64,000 nt of DNA from Hyphomicrobiales bacterium. GTDB taxonomy: Bacteria; Pseudomonadota; Alphaproteobacteria; Rhizobiales; Methylopilaceae. The translations under genes and the position numbers were made by a program. How positions within the stretch are numbered: position 1 is the first letter of the stretch; each line of letters begins with the position of its first letter. Location of the stretch: assembly GCA_022842205.1 (NCBI GenBank), contig JALHQA010000001.1, forward strand, positions 1-64,000, in the 5' to 3' direction. The notes under the pieces were generated by a model. It saw only the letters and a program-made list of their open reading frames with translations. It was not told the origin of the DNA and did no database searches. Shown here piece by piece: positions 9,296 to 19,379 of the stretch.

Positions 9296-11170
9296 TCACC
9301 AGAACTTCAGTCCGCGCTTCTGCGTGACGTGGAACTCGCCCGAGGTCCGGCCGAAGAACAGCCGGTGGCTGCCCCGCGCATCGCGCCAGCCGAAGCGGCC
9401 CTTGCGGCAGGTGGCGTTGACCTTCGAAAAGGCCATGTCGGGCTCAGCGGTATCGCCGAACACAAGCAGCGTGGCGAAGGCTGCCGTGTTTTCCGTCTGA
9501 AGTATCGAAAAGCACGGAGACGGCACGAGGCTCTCCGCCTTGTCGGATCGCCAGCCGAGCAGTTCGGGCTCCGTCTGGCCGCGAACGACGGGCTGGAAAG
9601 CGCCGCCGGGCAACAGGTTGACGACGCGAAGTTCCTCGTCGCCGTTCACGGCGCGCATGCCGTCTCCGTCGGCGGCAACCACCCATTCCGGCGCAAGGTG
9701 AAACCACTGCCGGTAATCGTGGGTATTCTCCTTGTCGTGCAGCCAGTCGAGCACGAGCAGGAAGTGTCCGGCCTTCATGACGAGACCGCGCCAGTGCCGC
9801 ACGGTACGGAAGTGGCGGGTCTCGCATGAGGTAACGACGAACCCCTCCTCCTCGCGCGCATCGAGCAGCGCGGAACCGAACGGCTTTACGCCCTTGCGCG
9901 GGTAGTCGCGCCCGTCGATCTCGACGCAGTTATGAGCGCGCGTTTTCTCGACATAGATGCGGCGCGGATCGGAATACCAGAAGCCCTGCTTGAAGAGTTC
10001 GGAGTCCGGCGGCTGCAAAGGACCACCGTAGCCATATCGACCCGGATCGATCAGGACTTCGTGCCCTCGATCGATCCATATCATGCTTAAGTGGTCAGAG
10101 TGCTTGTGTGTACGAGAGTGGAACCCCGCAATCTGCGCAAGGTAAGCGGCACTCTCGCCTGGAAGATCGTCATCCGGTATCCGGGCAAATACATAGCCCG
10201 CATCGTGAACCGCCATCACGCCGGACGACGGGGACGACCCGACGCGACCTCCGGTCCTTTGGAAGAGCAATCCCGGGTCGGAGAAACCTTCTGCTTCCGG
10301 AGACAAATTGGTCCTGATTTTGACATCGGTATCGCCAATCGGAGCCAGCGAACCATTGGGCATGGTCATCCACGACAGAATTGATTCCGCCCTCTGAAGA
10401 AGCGGCCGGTATGACGACTCGATGAGCCCCGCTCTTTCCGCGCTGATAAGGCTGATCAGAACCATGTAATGATAACCCGGCGAATGCTCTTTGTGCGCCC
10501 CGCTTTGGAATAGCGTTCTTTCGAGAAGGGAAGAGAGGCGACGGGTAGCAATACCCTTGTATGCGGTGAACCCCGGAGCAGACTCGAAACGACGGGCAGC
10601 TGCTAGCTGGCCCAGCGCTTGATAGAGACCGTGGTTGTGATGCCCTCGATAGAAGGCATCGACAGACAACAGCTCATGGTGAAACACGAGGCTGCGCCAA
10701 AACGTCTCGAACTCGCCATCACTACACCGCTCATCACGCGCAAGATGATCGAGGATATAGGCCAAGCGATAAATTCGTTGGCCGACCCCCATATCGTACC
10801 AGGCTTTTGTGCCACCGTCCTCCAGAGCGGCCTGAATGCCGCTTTGAGTATCTTGAGTTAGCAACGACGCTTGATGCTGGAGCATCCAATCTCGAGCGAT
10901 GTTATAAGCAGCATCAAAATATCTTTGCTCCCCCCGAACTTGGAACTCTTGGAGTAGAAAGGAAACGGGATCCCACGCATGAAGCCGATACGCTGCGGAT
11001 CTGTCGTCAACATCGAAATCGATTGGCGGGCGTATATTCAGCGACCTCGCGCCCGTAACAAAGCATCCGCTCTCCAGAATATGCCGCGCGATCGCCGGAT
11101 GACTCGAGATCGTGTCGAGTTGTTCGTAGGCATCGATCGGACGCCTTGCGATCATGTTGCGTATGTGCAT
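9296..11170 (-). CDS. Heparinase II/III-like (polysaccharide lyase) family protein
   Basis: 624 aa; alpha-helical N-terminal region (HHNHGLYQALGQLAAARRF, HKEHSPGYHYMVL) and beta-rich C-terminal region (FHSRTHKHSDHLSMIW, IDPGRYGYGG) typical of the family. Confidence 0.82.
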   Translation of the reverse strand: MHIRNMIARRPIDAYEQLDTISSHPAIARHILESGCFVTGARSLNIRPPIDFDVDDRSAAYRLHAWDPVSFLLQEFQVRGEQRYFDAAYNIARDWMLQHQASLLTQDTQSGIQAALEDGGTKAWYDMGVGQRIYRLAYILDHLARDERCSDGEFETFWRSLVFHHELLSVDAFYRGHHNHGLYQALGQLAAARRFESAPGFTAYKGIATRRLSSLLERTLFQSGAHKEHSPGYHYMVLISLISAERAGLIESSYRPLLQRAESILSWMTMPNGSLAPIGDTDVKIRTNLSPEAEGFSDPGLLFQRTGGRVGSSPSSGVMAVHDAGYVFARIPDDDLPGESAAYLAQIAGFHSRTHKHSDHLSMIWIDRGHEVLIDPGRYGYGGPLQPPDSELFKQGFWYSDPRRIYVEKTRAHNCVEIDGRDYPRKGVKPFGSALLDAREEEGFVVTSCETRHFRTVRHWRGLVMKAGHFLLVLDWLHDKENTHDYRQWFHLAPEWVVAADGDGMRAVNGDEELRVVNLLPGGAFQPVVRGQTEPELLGWRSDKAESLVPSPCFSILQTENTAAFATLLVFGDTAEPDMAFSKVNATCRKGRFGWRDARGSHRLFFGRTSGEFHVTQKRGLKFW

Positions 11171-11204
11171 TCGGCCTCAGGCGACGGCTTCCACTCGCCA
11201 GCAA

Positions 11205-12755
11205 CTATCGCTTTATGAACTTGAATGGATTCACGCCTCTATCAGTGGTCGTCGGCTTGATAAGGATCGCCCGCAGAAAATCCTTCTCGAGATCGAAGCG
11301 CGGGAACCGCCCCAGGACGTCCTCGAAACGCTTGTAGAACTCTTCGTCGATGGGCGTCTTCGAGAACGTCAGATTCTGGAGGCTGAAGCCGGCAAGCGAG
11401 AAGTACGCGACGTAGTCGGCAACCGAAAGCTGGTTTACCCAAGCAGCCCCTTTCGGCCTTTGGCCAATCGAACGATAGTATTGCTCGAACACCTCGTCGG
11501 TGAAGAGCAGGTGCGGCCAAGGGAAGAAGATCTCGCGATAACGATGCGATGCTTTCGGACCTCTATAAAGATTGCAATACAGATGCAATATCCCGCCGGG
11601 CTTCAGCACCTCGTATGCCTTTCTGATCATCGCGTAGGGATGATGGACATGCTCCCAAACAGCCAATGAATACACGAAATCGAATTTTCCGATGTCCGGA
11701 GCATCGGGCGCGGAGAGGTCTGCCTTGAGATAACTGACGCGTTCGGACGGAGTGCTCCAATCGGGATATTCCGAGATATCCACTCCCAGGAATTCGCTGT
11801 CAGTTTTGCGTGCCAGGGCACGCGCCACCTCGCCTCGGCCGCAACCGATCTCCAGGATACGCTTACCATTCAAGTCGTGCTTGCCGAGGAGAAAGTCCGC
11901 GCGCTTCGCTCCGTGATCGGCGACACTCGATTGATCGTATTGACGCGGCCGGGGAACAAGAGGTTTCGAGCGATACTCTTCGTTGAGCTGCGTGAAGAGG
12001 CTGAGATCATACCGCACACCGCCTTTGGTGCGGGTCGTGTCGATCTCGTGATAGGGATCGCTGCGGTCCTGTTCGTACCCCGCCTCCGCAGATGTACCGG
12101 CGGCCCGCGTATAGACGCTCGTCATCCAGGGACCACGGGCCTCCCAGCCTGTTCGATCCGGCCCCACCTGCTTGAAATGCTCGCACGCCCATTCGGAGAG
12201 CAGATATGTCATTTCGTAGTATCGGCCCGGCTTGTCCTTCGATCCGATACGCTCGGTGTTGTCGATCACTAGCAGCCCGCCCGGGGCGAGCAAGCGGCGG
12301 GCACGGCGAATGCATTCCACCCGATCCCGGCCATCGACCAGTATGAAATCAAAACTGGCGTTGGGAAATTCTTCGAGCCGGTAGAAATAGGGCCGCGGCA
12401 CGAGTTGAACGTCCGCGGATATCGACCGCTGTGCGAGTTCCGCCTTCACCTGTCCAGCCCACTGGGGGTCATGCTCAAACGAAAGCAATTGCGTTCTCGA
12501 TGCGAGCCAAATCGTGGACGCTCCGGCGCCGAGTTCGAGAGCTCTGGCCCGTCCGCCAAAATTGTTCAGGAAATCTTCGATCCGATCCAAAGCCCGGTCG
12601 GTGAGCCAAGGCAGCGATCTGAACAGAGTTGAATTCGTTGCGGGATTTTGGGATTCGTTGGAAACGACCGCGCGCTGCTTATTCAAACCCAGTAACGTGC
12701 GCACTCCCATCGAATATCCCCAGGTCCGGCGCCACATGCGCATGTCGGGCGGCAA
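11205..12755 (-). CDS. Protein with two tandem class I SAM-dependent methyltransferase domains
   Basis: 516 aa; two motif I sites, ALELGAGASTIWLA (N-terminal half) and ILEIGCGRGEVARALA (C-terminal half), each followed by post-motif features (FDFILVDGRD; FDFVYSLAVWEHV). Confidence 0.8.
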   Translation of the reverse strand: MPPDMRMWRRTWGYSMGVRTLLGLNKQRAVVSNESQNPATNSTLFRSLPWLTDRALDRIEDFLNNFGGRARALELGAGASTIWLASRTQLLSFEHDPQWAGQVKAELAQRSISADVQLVPRPYFYRLEEFPNASFDFILVDGRDRVECIRRARRLLAPGGLLVIDNTERIGSKDKPGRYYEMTYLLSEWACEHFKQVGPDRTGWEARGPWMTSVYTRAAGTSAEAGYEQDRSDPYHEIDTTRTKGGVRYDLSLFTQLNEEYRSKPLVPRPRQYDQSSVADHGAKRADFLLGKHDLNGKRILEIGCGRGEVARALARKTDSEFLGVDISEYPDWSTPSERVSYLKADLSAPDAPDIGKFDFVYSLAVWEHVHHPYAMIRKAYEVLKPGGILHLYCNLYRGPKASHRYREIFFPWPHLLFTDEVFEQYYRSIGQRPKGAAWVNQLSVADYVAYFSLAGFSLQNLTFSKTPIDEEFYKRFEDVLGRFPRFDLEKDFLRAILIKPTTTDRGVNPFKFIKR

Positions 12756-12820
12756 CTTTAAACGTCTTTCGCAGGCCGTCCAATATTCTAGGTTGGCTGC
12801 TCACAAGGGTGCGAATCGAG

Positions 12821-14410
12821 ATGGCAAAGTCACGCTCGCTATTGTCCCGGCTGGTCCGCTCCGGGCGAAAGTTCTTTGAGAGCGAGCAGCATAAACGCTT
12901 TCATGACGTCTTGGCCGACTACGATCATGCCGTGACGGGCGTCGCGATTGCCGGGCATAGCCGTAGGATAGCAAGAGCACTGCCGCGCCATATCCTGATA
13001 TCGGCGCAGAAGGAGCTTCGCGGTTCAGAAGCGGATGCCGCGTGCCGCAAGATGTGCGCGGCCCTGCAAGATTCGACTATTTCCCCGAATGCTCTTTCGC
13101 AGCTCAACCGCCTTGAAGCCGTGCTGCGCTGCGGGCGCGACGGGGTTCCCCTGCCCGCGCGCGCGGCAGTGCCCGCCTATGAGCCCGACCCTTCCTCCGT
13201 GCTCTATGCTGCGCATATGCGCGAGCCCTTGCTGAGCAGCGGCTATGTCACACGCACGCGCTATGTGCTGAACGCGCTGGCGGAGGCGGGTTTCCGGCCG
13301 CAGGCGGCGACGCGGCTGGGTTTTCCGAACGATCTTGCGGCGTACAAGCACGAGCACCTTCCGCCGCGCGAGGAGATCGGCGGCACGGTGTTTCATACCT
13401 TGGCCGATGACGGCGGCGGGCGCTTCCGCCGCCCAGTCGACGGCTACATCGACGCGTATGCACAGCGTCTCGCCGCGCTGGCGACGGAGATGCGCGCCGG
13501 CGTCATCCACGCCGCTTCGAACCATGTCAACGGGCTCGCGGCGATCCATGCGGCGCGGCGCCTCGGCATCGCATCGGTCTACGAGATGCGCGGCTCATGG
13601 GAAGAGACCAAGGCCTCGCGCGATCCGGCCTATCGCGGCACGCCGGGCTTCCGGCTGGAACGGCGGCTCGAGATCCAGACGGCGAGCGAGGCGGACCAGG
13701 TGATCGCGCTGTCGCGGGGCCTTGCGGATTTTCTGGCCGATGCCGGCGTTCCGCCCGCGCGCATCCATGTCGTGCCGAACGGCGTCGACACCGCTGCGCT
13801 TCAGCCGATGCCGCATGACGGCGCGCTTGCCGGGCGGCTTGGTTTTTCAGGCCGGACGGTCATCGGCTATGTCGGCTCTCTCGCTTCCTACGAAGGGCTC
13901 GACATGCTGCTGCGCGCGGCGGCGCGGCTCGACGCGAACGGACGCAGGATCGGCGTCCTGATCGTCGGCGACGGAACGGAACGCGCAAAGCTGGAGGCGC
14001 TGGCGAAGGATATCGGCATCGCGGAACTCTGCCGGTTCACGGGCCGTCTGCCCTGGGCGGACGCCGTGCGTCATTACTCGATCATCGACATCGCGCCCTT
14101 CCCGCGCACCTCTTCGCCGGTGACGGACATGGTGACGCCGCTGAAGCCGTTCGAGGCGATGGCGCTGGAGCGCTGCGTGATCGGCTCGACGGCCGGCGGC
14201 ATCCGCGAGTGCATCGAGGACGGCGTAACCGGGCTCTTGTTTAGCAATGAAGACGAACTCGTCTTTACGCTGGAACGCCTGATCGAGGAGCCTGCCTTGC
14301 GGGCCAGACTCGTCGCCGAAGGCCGCCGCTGGGTCGAACAGGAGCGCTCGCTTCAGTCCGCCGCGAAGAGGCTTCAGGACATCTACCGCGCTCTGGGCGC
14401 GCGGAATTAA
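12821..14410 (+). CDS. Glycosyltransferase family 4 (GT4)
   Basis: In-frame ATG at 12821 (MAKSRSLLSRLVRS...); GT-B motifs HVVPNGVDTAAL, GYVGSLASYEGLDMLL, PFPRTSSPVTDMVTPLKPFEAMALE. Confidence 0.85.
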   Translation: MAKSRSLLSRLVRSGRKFFESEQHKRFHDVLADYDHAVTGVAIAGHSRRIARALPRHILISAQKELRGSEADAACRKMCAALQDSTISPNALSQLNRLEAVLRCGRDGVPLPARAAVPAYEPDPSSVLYAAHMREPLLSSGYVTRTRYVLNALAEAGFRPQAATRLGFPNDLAAYKHEHLPPREEIGGTVFHTLADDGGGRFRRPVDGYIDAYAQRLAALATEMRAGVIHAASNHVNGLAAIHAARRLGIASVYEMRGSWEETKASRDPAYRGTPGFRLERRLEIQTASEADQVIALSRGLADFLADAGVPPARIHVVPNGVDTAALQPMPHDGALAGRLGFSGRTVIGYVGSLASYEGLDMLLRAAARLDANGRRIGVLIVGDGTERAKLEALAKDIGIAELCRFTGRLPWADAVRHYSIIDIAPFPRTSSPVTDMVTPLKPFEAMALERCVIGSTAGGIRECIEDGVTGLLFSNEDELVFTLERLIEEPALRARLVAEGRRWVEQERSLQSAAKRLQDIYRALGARN

Positions 14411-15306
14411 CCCTCGTCCTCGACCGGTTTCAGCTTCCGCCGGTCGCGGCGCGAGGGGCCGCGCGGCCCCTCCTCGAGCGCGGCGATGACGCCGTGCAAT
14501 GTACGTATATCCGCTTCGGACAGGCCGAGGCGATGGAAGATGTTGCGGAGATTGCGCACCATCACCGGCTTCCGGTCTTCGGGATTGAAGAAGCCGGCGC
14601 GCTCCAGTGCCTCCTCGATATGGGCGAAGAAGGCGTTGAGATGCTGCTTTTCCGCCGGACCGGAATAGGACGGCATGTCGAACGGCAGCGCGCCGTCCGC
14701 CAGCTTGAACCATTCATAGCTGACGAGCAGCACGGCCTGGCTGAGATTGAGGCTCTTGAACTTCGGATTCACCGGAAATGTAATGACGCGGTCGGCGAGC
14801 GAGATCTCGTCGTTCTCGAGCCCGGTGCGTTCGCGGCCGAACAACACGCCGGCCTGAGCGCCCTTCTCCATCTCGGCGCGCATCAGCGTCGCCGCCTCGG
14901 CCGGGCCGTCCACGGGCTTGGCCTGGCCGCGCTCGCGCGCCGTGGTGGCAAACAGCAGCGTCAGCCCGTCCACCGCTTGCTCGACCGTCTCGAACACCCG
15001 CGCGCCTTCCAGAACCGCCAGCGCCCCGGACGCCATTGCGACCGCTTTCGGATGCGGAAACCTGGTCTGCGGCCGCACGATGCGCAGGTCCGTCAAACCG
15101 AAATTGGTCATGGCCCGCGCCGCCGCGCCGATATTTTCCGGCATCTGCGGCTCGACAAGAATGATGGCCGGGGGCTTCGAGGATCGGGTCAAAACATGGT
15201 CTCGCAGGGGGGTCAGGCGCAGCGGTATAGGACAAAACCGCGGGCCTGCCGAGCGCGCCAGAGCCCCGCATGCGCAGCAATTGACAGCATATTGTCGTTT
15301 TGACAC
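14407..15306 (-). CDS. trmJ: SpoU/TrmH-family RNA methyltransferase, TrmJ-like
   Basis: IILVEPQMPENIGAAARAMTNFGLTDLRIV and FGRERTGLENDEISLADRVITFPVNPKFKSLNLSQAVLLVSYE. True start is probably internal (near IILVEP); the annotated start overlaps the divergent marR-like gene. Confidence 0.85.
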   Translation of the reverse strand: MSKRQYAVNCCACGALARSAGPRFCPIPLRLTPLRDHVLTRSSKPPAIILVEPQMPENIGAAARAMTNFGLTDLRIVRPQTRFPHPKAVAMASGALAVLEGARVFETVEQAVDGLTLLFATTARERGQAKPVDGPAEAATLMRAEMEKGAQAGVLFGRERTGLENDEISLADRVITFPVNPKFKSLNLSQAVLLVSYEWFKLADGALPFDMPSYSGPAEKQHLNAFFAHIEEALERAGFFNPEDRKPVMVRNLRNIFHRLGLSEADIRTLHGVIAALEEGPRGPSRRDRRKLKPVEDEG

Positions 15307-15314
15307 TATATTGC

Positions 15315-15770
15315 ATGACTAGCGGCAAGCAGCAACCTGTCGGCGACGCGGGCCTCGACGTCATCCGCGAGGCATTGCGACTGAACGGTCCGCTGGCAGC
15401 CTCGGCCGACGCCCTTGTCGCGGATCTCGGCATCACCGGCGCGCGCTATCAGGTGCTTGCCGCCCTTGCCGCCCTGCCGGCGCCCGAACCTGTCGCGCGT
15501 CTCGCCCGGCTTCTCGGCCTGTCGCGCCAGAACGTGCAGCGCATCGTCAACGAGCTTCTGATCGACCGCCTCGTCCGGCTGGACGACAACCCGCATCACC
15601 GGCGGGCGAAGCTCGTGGTCCCGACCCCGCGCGGCCGCAGGATCTGCGAGGAGACGGAAAAGCGCCAGGGTCCTTGGGCCAACCTCCTGGTCACCGGCAC
15701 CACCCAAGACCAGATCGCCGCCGCGCTGCATGTCCTGCGCACGCTCCGGTATCGCCTCGAAACCGACTAG
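15315..15770 (+). CDS. MarR-family transcriptional regulator
   Basis: wHTH architecture ([45 protein letters not shown]). Confidence 0.85.
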   Translation: MTSGKQQPVGDAGLDVIREALRLNGPLAASADALVADLGITGARYQVLAALAALPAPEPVARLARLLGLSRQNVQRIVNELLIDRLVRLDDNPHHRRAKLVVPTPRGRRICEETEKRQGPWANLLVTGTTQDQIAAALHVLRTLRYRLETD

Positions 15771-15940
15771 ACCCGCGTACCTACGCCGCCAGAATATTTC
15801 CCGATTTTGAGAAAGCTTCCCAGAACGGCTCAGCAATTGGTTGCGAGGGCTTGAGATTTCGGGTTTGCCATCTTCTGCCGTGCGGAAGGCGGTGCTATAG
15901 GGAGCCTCCTCCGATCGCATCAGAAAGGCGTGGCAAGCAG

Positions 15941-17152
15941 ATGGCGAAAATCAAGGTCGCGAACCCGGTTGTCGAACTCGATGGCGACGAGATGACCCGG
16001 ATCATCTGGCAGCTCATCAAGGACAAGCTGATCCACCCCTATCTCGACATCGATCTGGAATATTACGATCTCGGTCTGCCGAACCGCGAAGCGACCAAGG
16101 ATCAGGTGACGGTCGACGCCGCCAACGCCATCAAGAAGCACGGCGTCGGTGTGAAATGCGCCACCATTACCGCCGACAACAACCGCATGACCGAGTTCAA
16201 CCTCTCGGAGATGTGGCGCTCGCCCAACGGCACCATCCGCAACATTCTCGGCGGCGTCATTTTCCGCGAGCCGATCATCTGCAAGAACGTGCCGCGCCTC
16301 GTGCCGGGCTGGACCCAGCCCATCATCATCGGCCGTCACGCCTATGGCGACCAGTATCGCGCGACGGATTTCCTGTTCCCCGGCAAAGGCGTGCTGACGC
16401 TGAAATTCGTCGGCGAGGACGGCAAGGTCATCGAGAAGGAAGTGTTCCAGGCGCCGGGCGCCGGCGTGACGCTCGCGATGTACAATCTCGACGAAAGCAT
16501 CAAGGAATTCGCCCGCGCCTCGTTCAACTACGGCCTCAACCGTAAGTACCCGGTCTATCTCTCGACCAAGGACACGATCCTCAAGAAATATGACGGTCGC
16601 TTCAAGGACATCTTCCAGGAGGTCTATGATAGCGAGTTCAAGGCCGAGTTCGAAAAGAACAAGCTTCACTATGAACATCGCCTGATCGACGACATGGTTG
16701 CCTCTGCGCTGAAATGGTCGGGCGGCTATGTCTGGGCGTGCAAGAACTATGACGGCGACGTGCAGTCCGACACCGTGGCGCAGGGTTTCGGCTCGCTCGG
16801 CCTCATGACCTCGGTGCTGATGACGCCGGACGGCAAGACCGTCGAGGCCGAGGCCGCGCACGGCACCGTGACGCGTCATTACCGCGAACACCAGAAGGGC
16901 AAGGAGACCTCGACCAATTCGATGGCCTCGATCTTTGCCTGGACGCGCGGCCTCGCCCATCGCGCCAAGCTCGACAACAATCCCGAGTTGAAGAAGTTCG
17001 CCGACACGCTGGAAAAGGTCTGCATCGATACGGTCGAGTCGGGTTTCATGACGAAGGATCTCGCCCTCCTCGTCGGCCCGGACCAGAAATGGCTCTCGAC
17101 GACGGGCTTCCTCGACAAGATCGACGAGAACCTCAAAAAAGCGATGGCCTGA
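15941..17152 (+). CDS. icd: NADP-dependent isocitrate dehydrogenase
   Basis: 403 aa from ATG 15941 ([23 protein letters not shown]...); eukaryote-like ICDH motifs [14 protein letters not shown] and [23 protein letters not shown]. Confidence 0.95.
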   Translation: MAKIKVANPVVELDGDEMTRIIWQLIKDKLIHPYLDIDLEYYDLGLPNREATKDQVTVDAANAIKKHGVGVKCATITADNNRMTEFNLSEMWRSPNGTIRNILGGVIFREPIICKNVPRLVPGWTQPIIIGRHAYGDQYRATDFLFPGKGVLTLKFVGEDGKVIEKEVFQAPGAGVTLAMYNLDESIKEFARASFNYGLNRKYPVYLSTKDTILKKYDGRFKDIFQEVYDSEFKAEFEKNKLHYEHRLIDDMVASALKWSGGYVWACKNYDGDVQSDTVAQGFGSLGLMTSVLMTPDGKTVEAEAAHGTVTRHYREHQKGKETSTNSMASIFAWTRGLAHRAKLDNNPELKKFADTLEKVCIDTVESGFMTKDLALLVGPDQKWLSTTGFLDKIDENLKKAMA

Positions 17153-17348
17153 TGGCCGACGCTTCCGACCCGCTGCTTATGACGATCAGCCGGACGCTCC
17201 GGCGATCGTCGAGCGGCGGGCGGACGAACTTCTCGCCGCGGCGTTCCGCGGCGATTGCTTTGTCATTTCGCTGATCTCGCTCGCCGCTGCCTAACGAGCG
17301 GAACAACTCCGGACGCCTGGCGCTTCTTCCCCGCAGAGGAGTCGGCAC

Positions 17349-17852
17349 ATGGCTGTTGATCGCGAATCCTACCCCCGCAGTCTCGTCGTCCTGCACTGGC
17401 TGATCGTCGTGCTCGTCATCGGCCAGTTCCTGTCCGCGGACGGCATGGAGGACGTCTTTCGCGATGCCGACAACAGCGGTATCGCCCCTGGCCTGCCCGG
17501 CCCGGGTATCGCGCTGGCACACGCGGGATTTGGCGCAACGATCCTTGCTCTCGTCATCGTCCGTTTCATCGTCCGCATGGCCTCCCGCGTTCCGCCGCCG
17601 CCGCGCGACCTGCATCCGTTGCTCCAGCTTGCGGCGCGCCTGACGCATTACGGCCTTTACGCCGCCCTCGTCCTGACACCGCTCAGCGGCGCGGCCGCGA
17701 TCCTCATCACGCCGGAAGCCGGCGATGTGCACGAGATCATGAAGAACGTGCTGCTTGCTCTTGCGGCGGCGCATGTCGCGGGGGCGCTTATGCATCTCGT
17801 CGTGCTGCGGGACGGCGTGTTCTGGCGTATGGTGCCGGTCGGCCGCCGCTGA
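17349..17852 (+). CDS. Cytochrome b561 family protein
   Basis: Four hydrophobic segments; HWLIVVLVIGQF and AHVAGALMHLVVLRDGVFWRMVP. Confidence 0.82.
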   Translation: MAVDRESYPRSLVVLHWLIVVLVIGQFLSADGMEDVFRDADNSGIAPGLPGPGIALAHAGFGATILALVIVRFIVRMASRVPPPPRDLHPLLQLAARLTHYGLYAALVLTPLSGAAAILITPEAGDVHEIMKNVLLALAAAHVAGALMHLVVLRDGVFWRMVPVGRR

Positions 17853-17912
17853 CCCTTGGAAAGCCGGCGCGCGCTCCATCTGAGAGACTTGTCCAACACG
17901 CCGGCGGTTCCC

Positions 17913-18932
17913 ATGCGCTACAACAAGCTCGGCCCTTCCGGTCTTCTCGTGTCGGAAATCTGCCTCGGCACAATGACGTTCGGCGGCCGCGGCTTCTGGA
18001 CCAATATCGGCACGCTCTATCAGAAGGCCGCCGATGCCATCGTCCATCGCGCGCTCGATGCGGGCGTGAACTTCATCGACACGGCGGATGTCTATTCCGA
18101 GGGGCTATCCGAGGAAATCACAGGCCGCGCCATGGCCAGCTCCGGCCGCGCGCGTACCGACATCGTGCTCGCGACCAAGGTCTTCGGCCAGGTCGGTCCC
18201 GGCCCGAACGACCGGGGCATGACGCGCGGCCACATCATGGACGGCATCAAGGCCAGCCTGAAACGGCTCGGCACCGATTACATCGACCTCTATCAGATTC
18301 ACGGATGGGATCCGTTCACGCCCATCGAGGAGACGATGCGCGCGCTGGACGACCTGATCCGCCAGGGCCATGTGCGCTATATCGGCGTGTCCAACTGGGC
18401 CGCGTGGCAGATCATGAAGGCGCTCGGCATTGCCGACCGCATGGGCTGGACCCGGTTTTCGACGCTGCAGGCCTATTACTCGATCGCCGGCCGCGATCTC
18501 GAACGCGAGGTCGTGCCGATGCTGGAGAGCGAAAAGCTCGGCCTGATGGTCTGGAGCCCGCTCGCGGGCGGCCTGCTTTCGGGTAAATACGATCGCGAGG
18601 GTCAGTCGAAAGACGGGCGGCGTGCCAGTTTCGACTTCCCGCCGGTTGATCGCGACCGCGCCTTCGCCTGCATCGAGGCGATGCGCACCATCGCGGAGGC
18701 CAAAGGCGTGTCCGTCGCACGGATCGCGCTGGCCTATCTGCTGCACAAGCCGGCGGTAATGTCGGTCATTGTCGGCGCGAGCAACACCGAACAGCTGAAC
18801 GACAATCTTGCCGCGGCCGATGTCCGGCTTTCTCCGGCCGAAATGGAAGCGCTCGACGCCGTCAGCGCGCTGCCGCCGGAATATCCCGGCTGGATGCTGA
18901 AGCGGCAGTCGCGGATCCGCGATTCCCAATAG
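17913..18932 (+). CDS. Aldo/keto reductase
   Basis: MRYNKLGPSGLLVSEICLGTMTFGG, FIDTADVYSEGLSEEITG, DYIDLYQIHGWD, IVGASNTEQLNDNL. Confidence 0.92.
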   Translation: MRYNKLGPSGLLVSEICLGTMTFGGRGFWTNIGTLYQKAADAIVHRALDAGVNFIDTADVYSEGLSEEITGRAMASSGRARTDIVLATKVFGQVGPGPNDRGMTRGHIMDGIKASLKRLGTDYIDLYQIHGWDPFTPIEETMRALDDLIRQGHVRYIGVSNWAAWQIMKALGIADRMGWTRFSTLQAYYSIAGRDLEREVVPMLESEKLGLMVWSPLAGGLLSGKYDREGQSKDGRRASFDFPPVDRDRAFACIEAMRTIAEAKGVSVARIALAYLLHKPAVMSVIVGASNTEQLNDNLAAADVRLSPAEMEALDAVSALPPEYPGWMLKRQSRIRDSQ

Positions 18933-18935
18933 CGC

Positions 18936-19313
18936 CTACGGCAGAGCCGACGCGATCCACCAGGTGTTGCCGGCGCTGTCGCGCACGCCCCCGCGCCGGT
19001 CTCCATCGGCATTGTCTTCGGGCTTCTGTACGGACTCGGCGCCATGTTCGAGCGCTTTCGCATAGACCGCATCGACGTCGCCGACATAGACATGCAGCCA
19101 GACGGGAAACGATGGAAAGTGATCCGTGCCGTCGGAAATCATGACGACCGAGTCGCCGATTCTGATCGAGGCATGCAGCACGCTGCCGTCGTCGCGGTTC
19201 TGGCGGATCAATGTCTGCCCGCCGAACACATCCTCGATGAAATCGATGATCCGCGGCGCCTCGAACGCCATCATGTAAACGGAAACGGTCGAATGCCCTT
19301 CGCGCTGCGTCAT
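18936..19313 (-). CDS. VOC (glyoxalase/PhnB-like) family protein
   Basis: 125 aa, STVSVYMMAFEAPRIIDFIEDVFGGQ ... VYVGDVDAVYAKALEHGAESVQKPED. Confidence 0.75.
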   Translation of the reverse strand: MTQREGHSTVSVYMMAFEAPRIIDFIEDVFGGQTLIRQNRDDGSVLHASIRIGDSVVMISDGTDHFPSFPVWLHVYVGDVDAVYAKALEHGAESVQKPEDNADGDRRGGVRDSAGNTWWIASALP

Positions 19314-19379
19314 GCGGTTCCCTCACTCGTGGTGCGTAACTCAAACTAGAGCACATGGCCGCGAAGGGAATGCAGGCGG

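Noticed and set aside
14407-14410. Convergent stop-codon overlap of GT4 and TrmJ genes (TTAA)
   Set aside because: Real, but common in compact genomes and without likely functional meaning.
17234-17253. CGCCGCGG-CGTT-CCGCGGCG hairpin after icd as a terminator
   Set aside because: Good stem but no U-tract; GC-rich hairpins are frequent by chance here.
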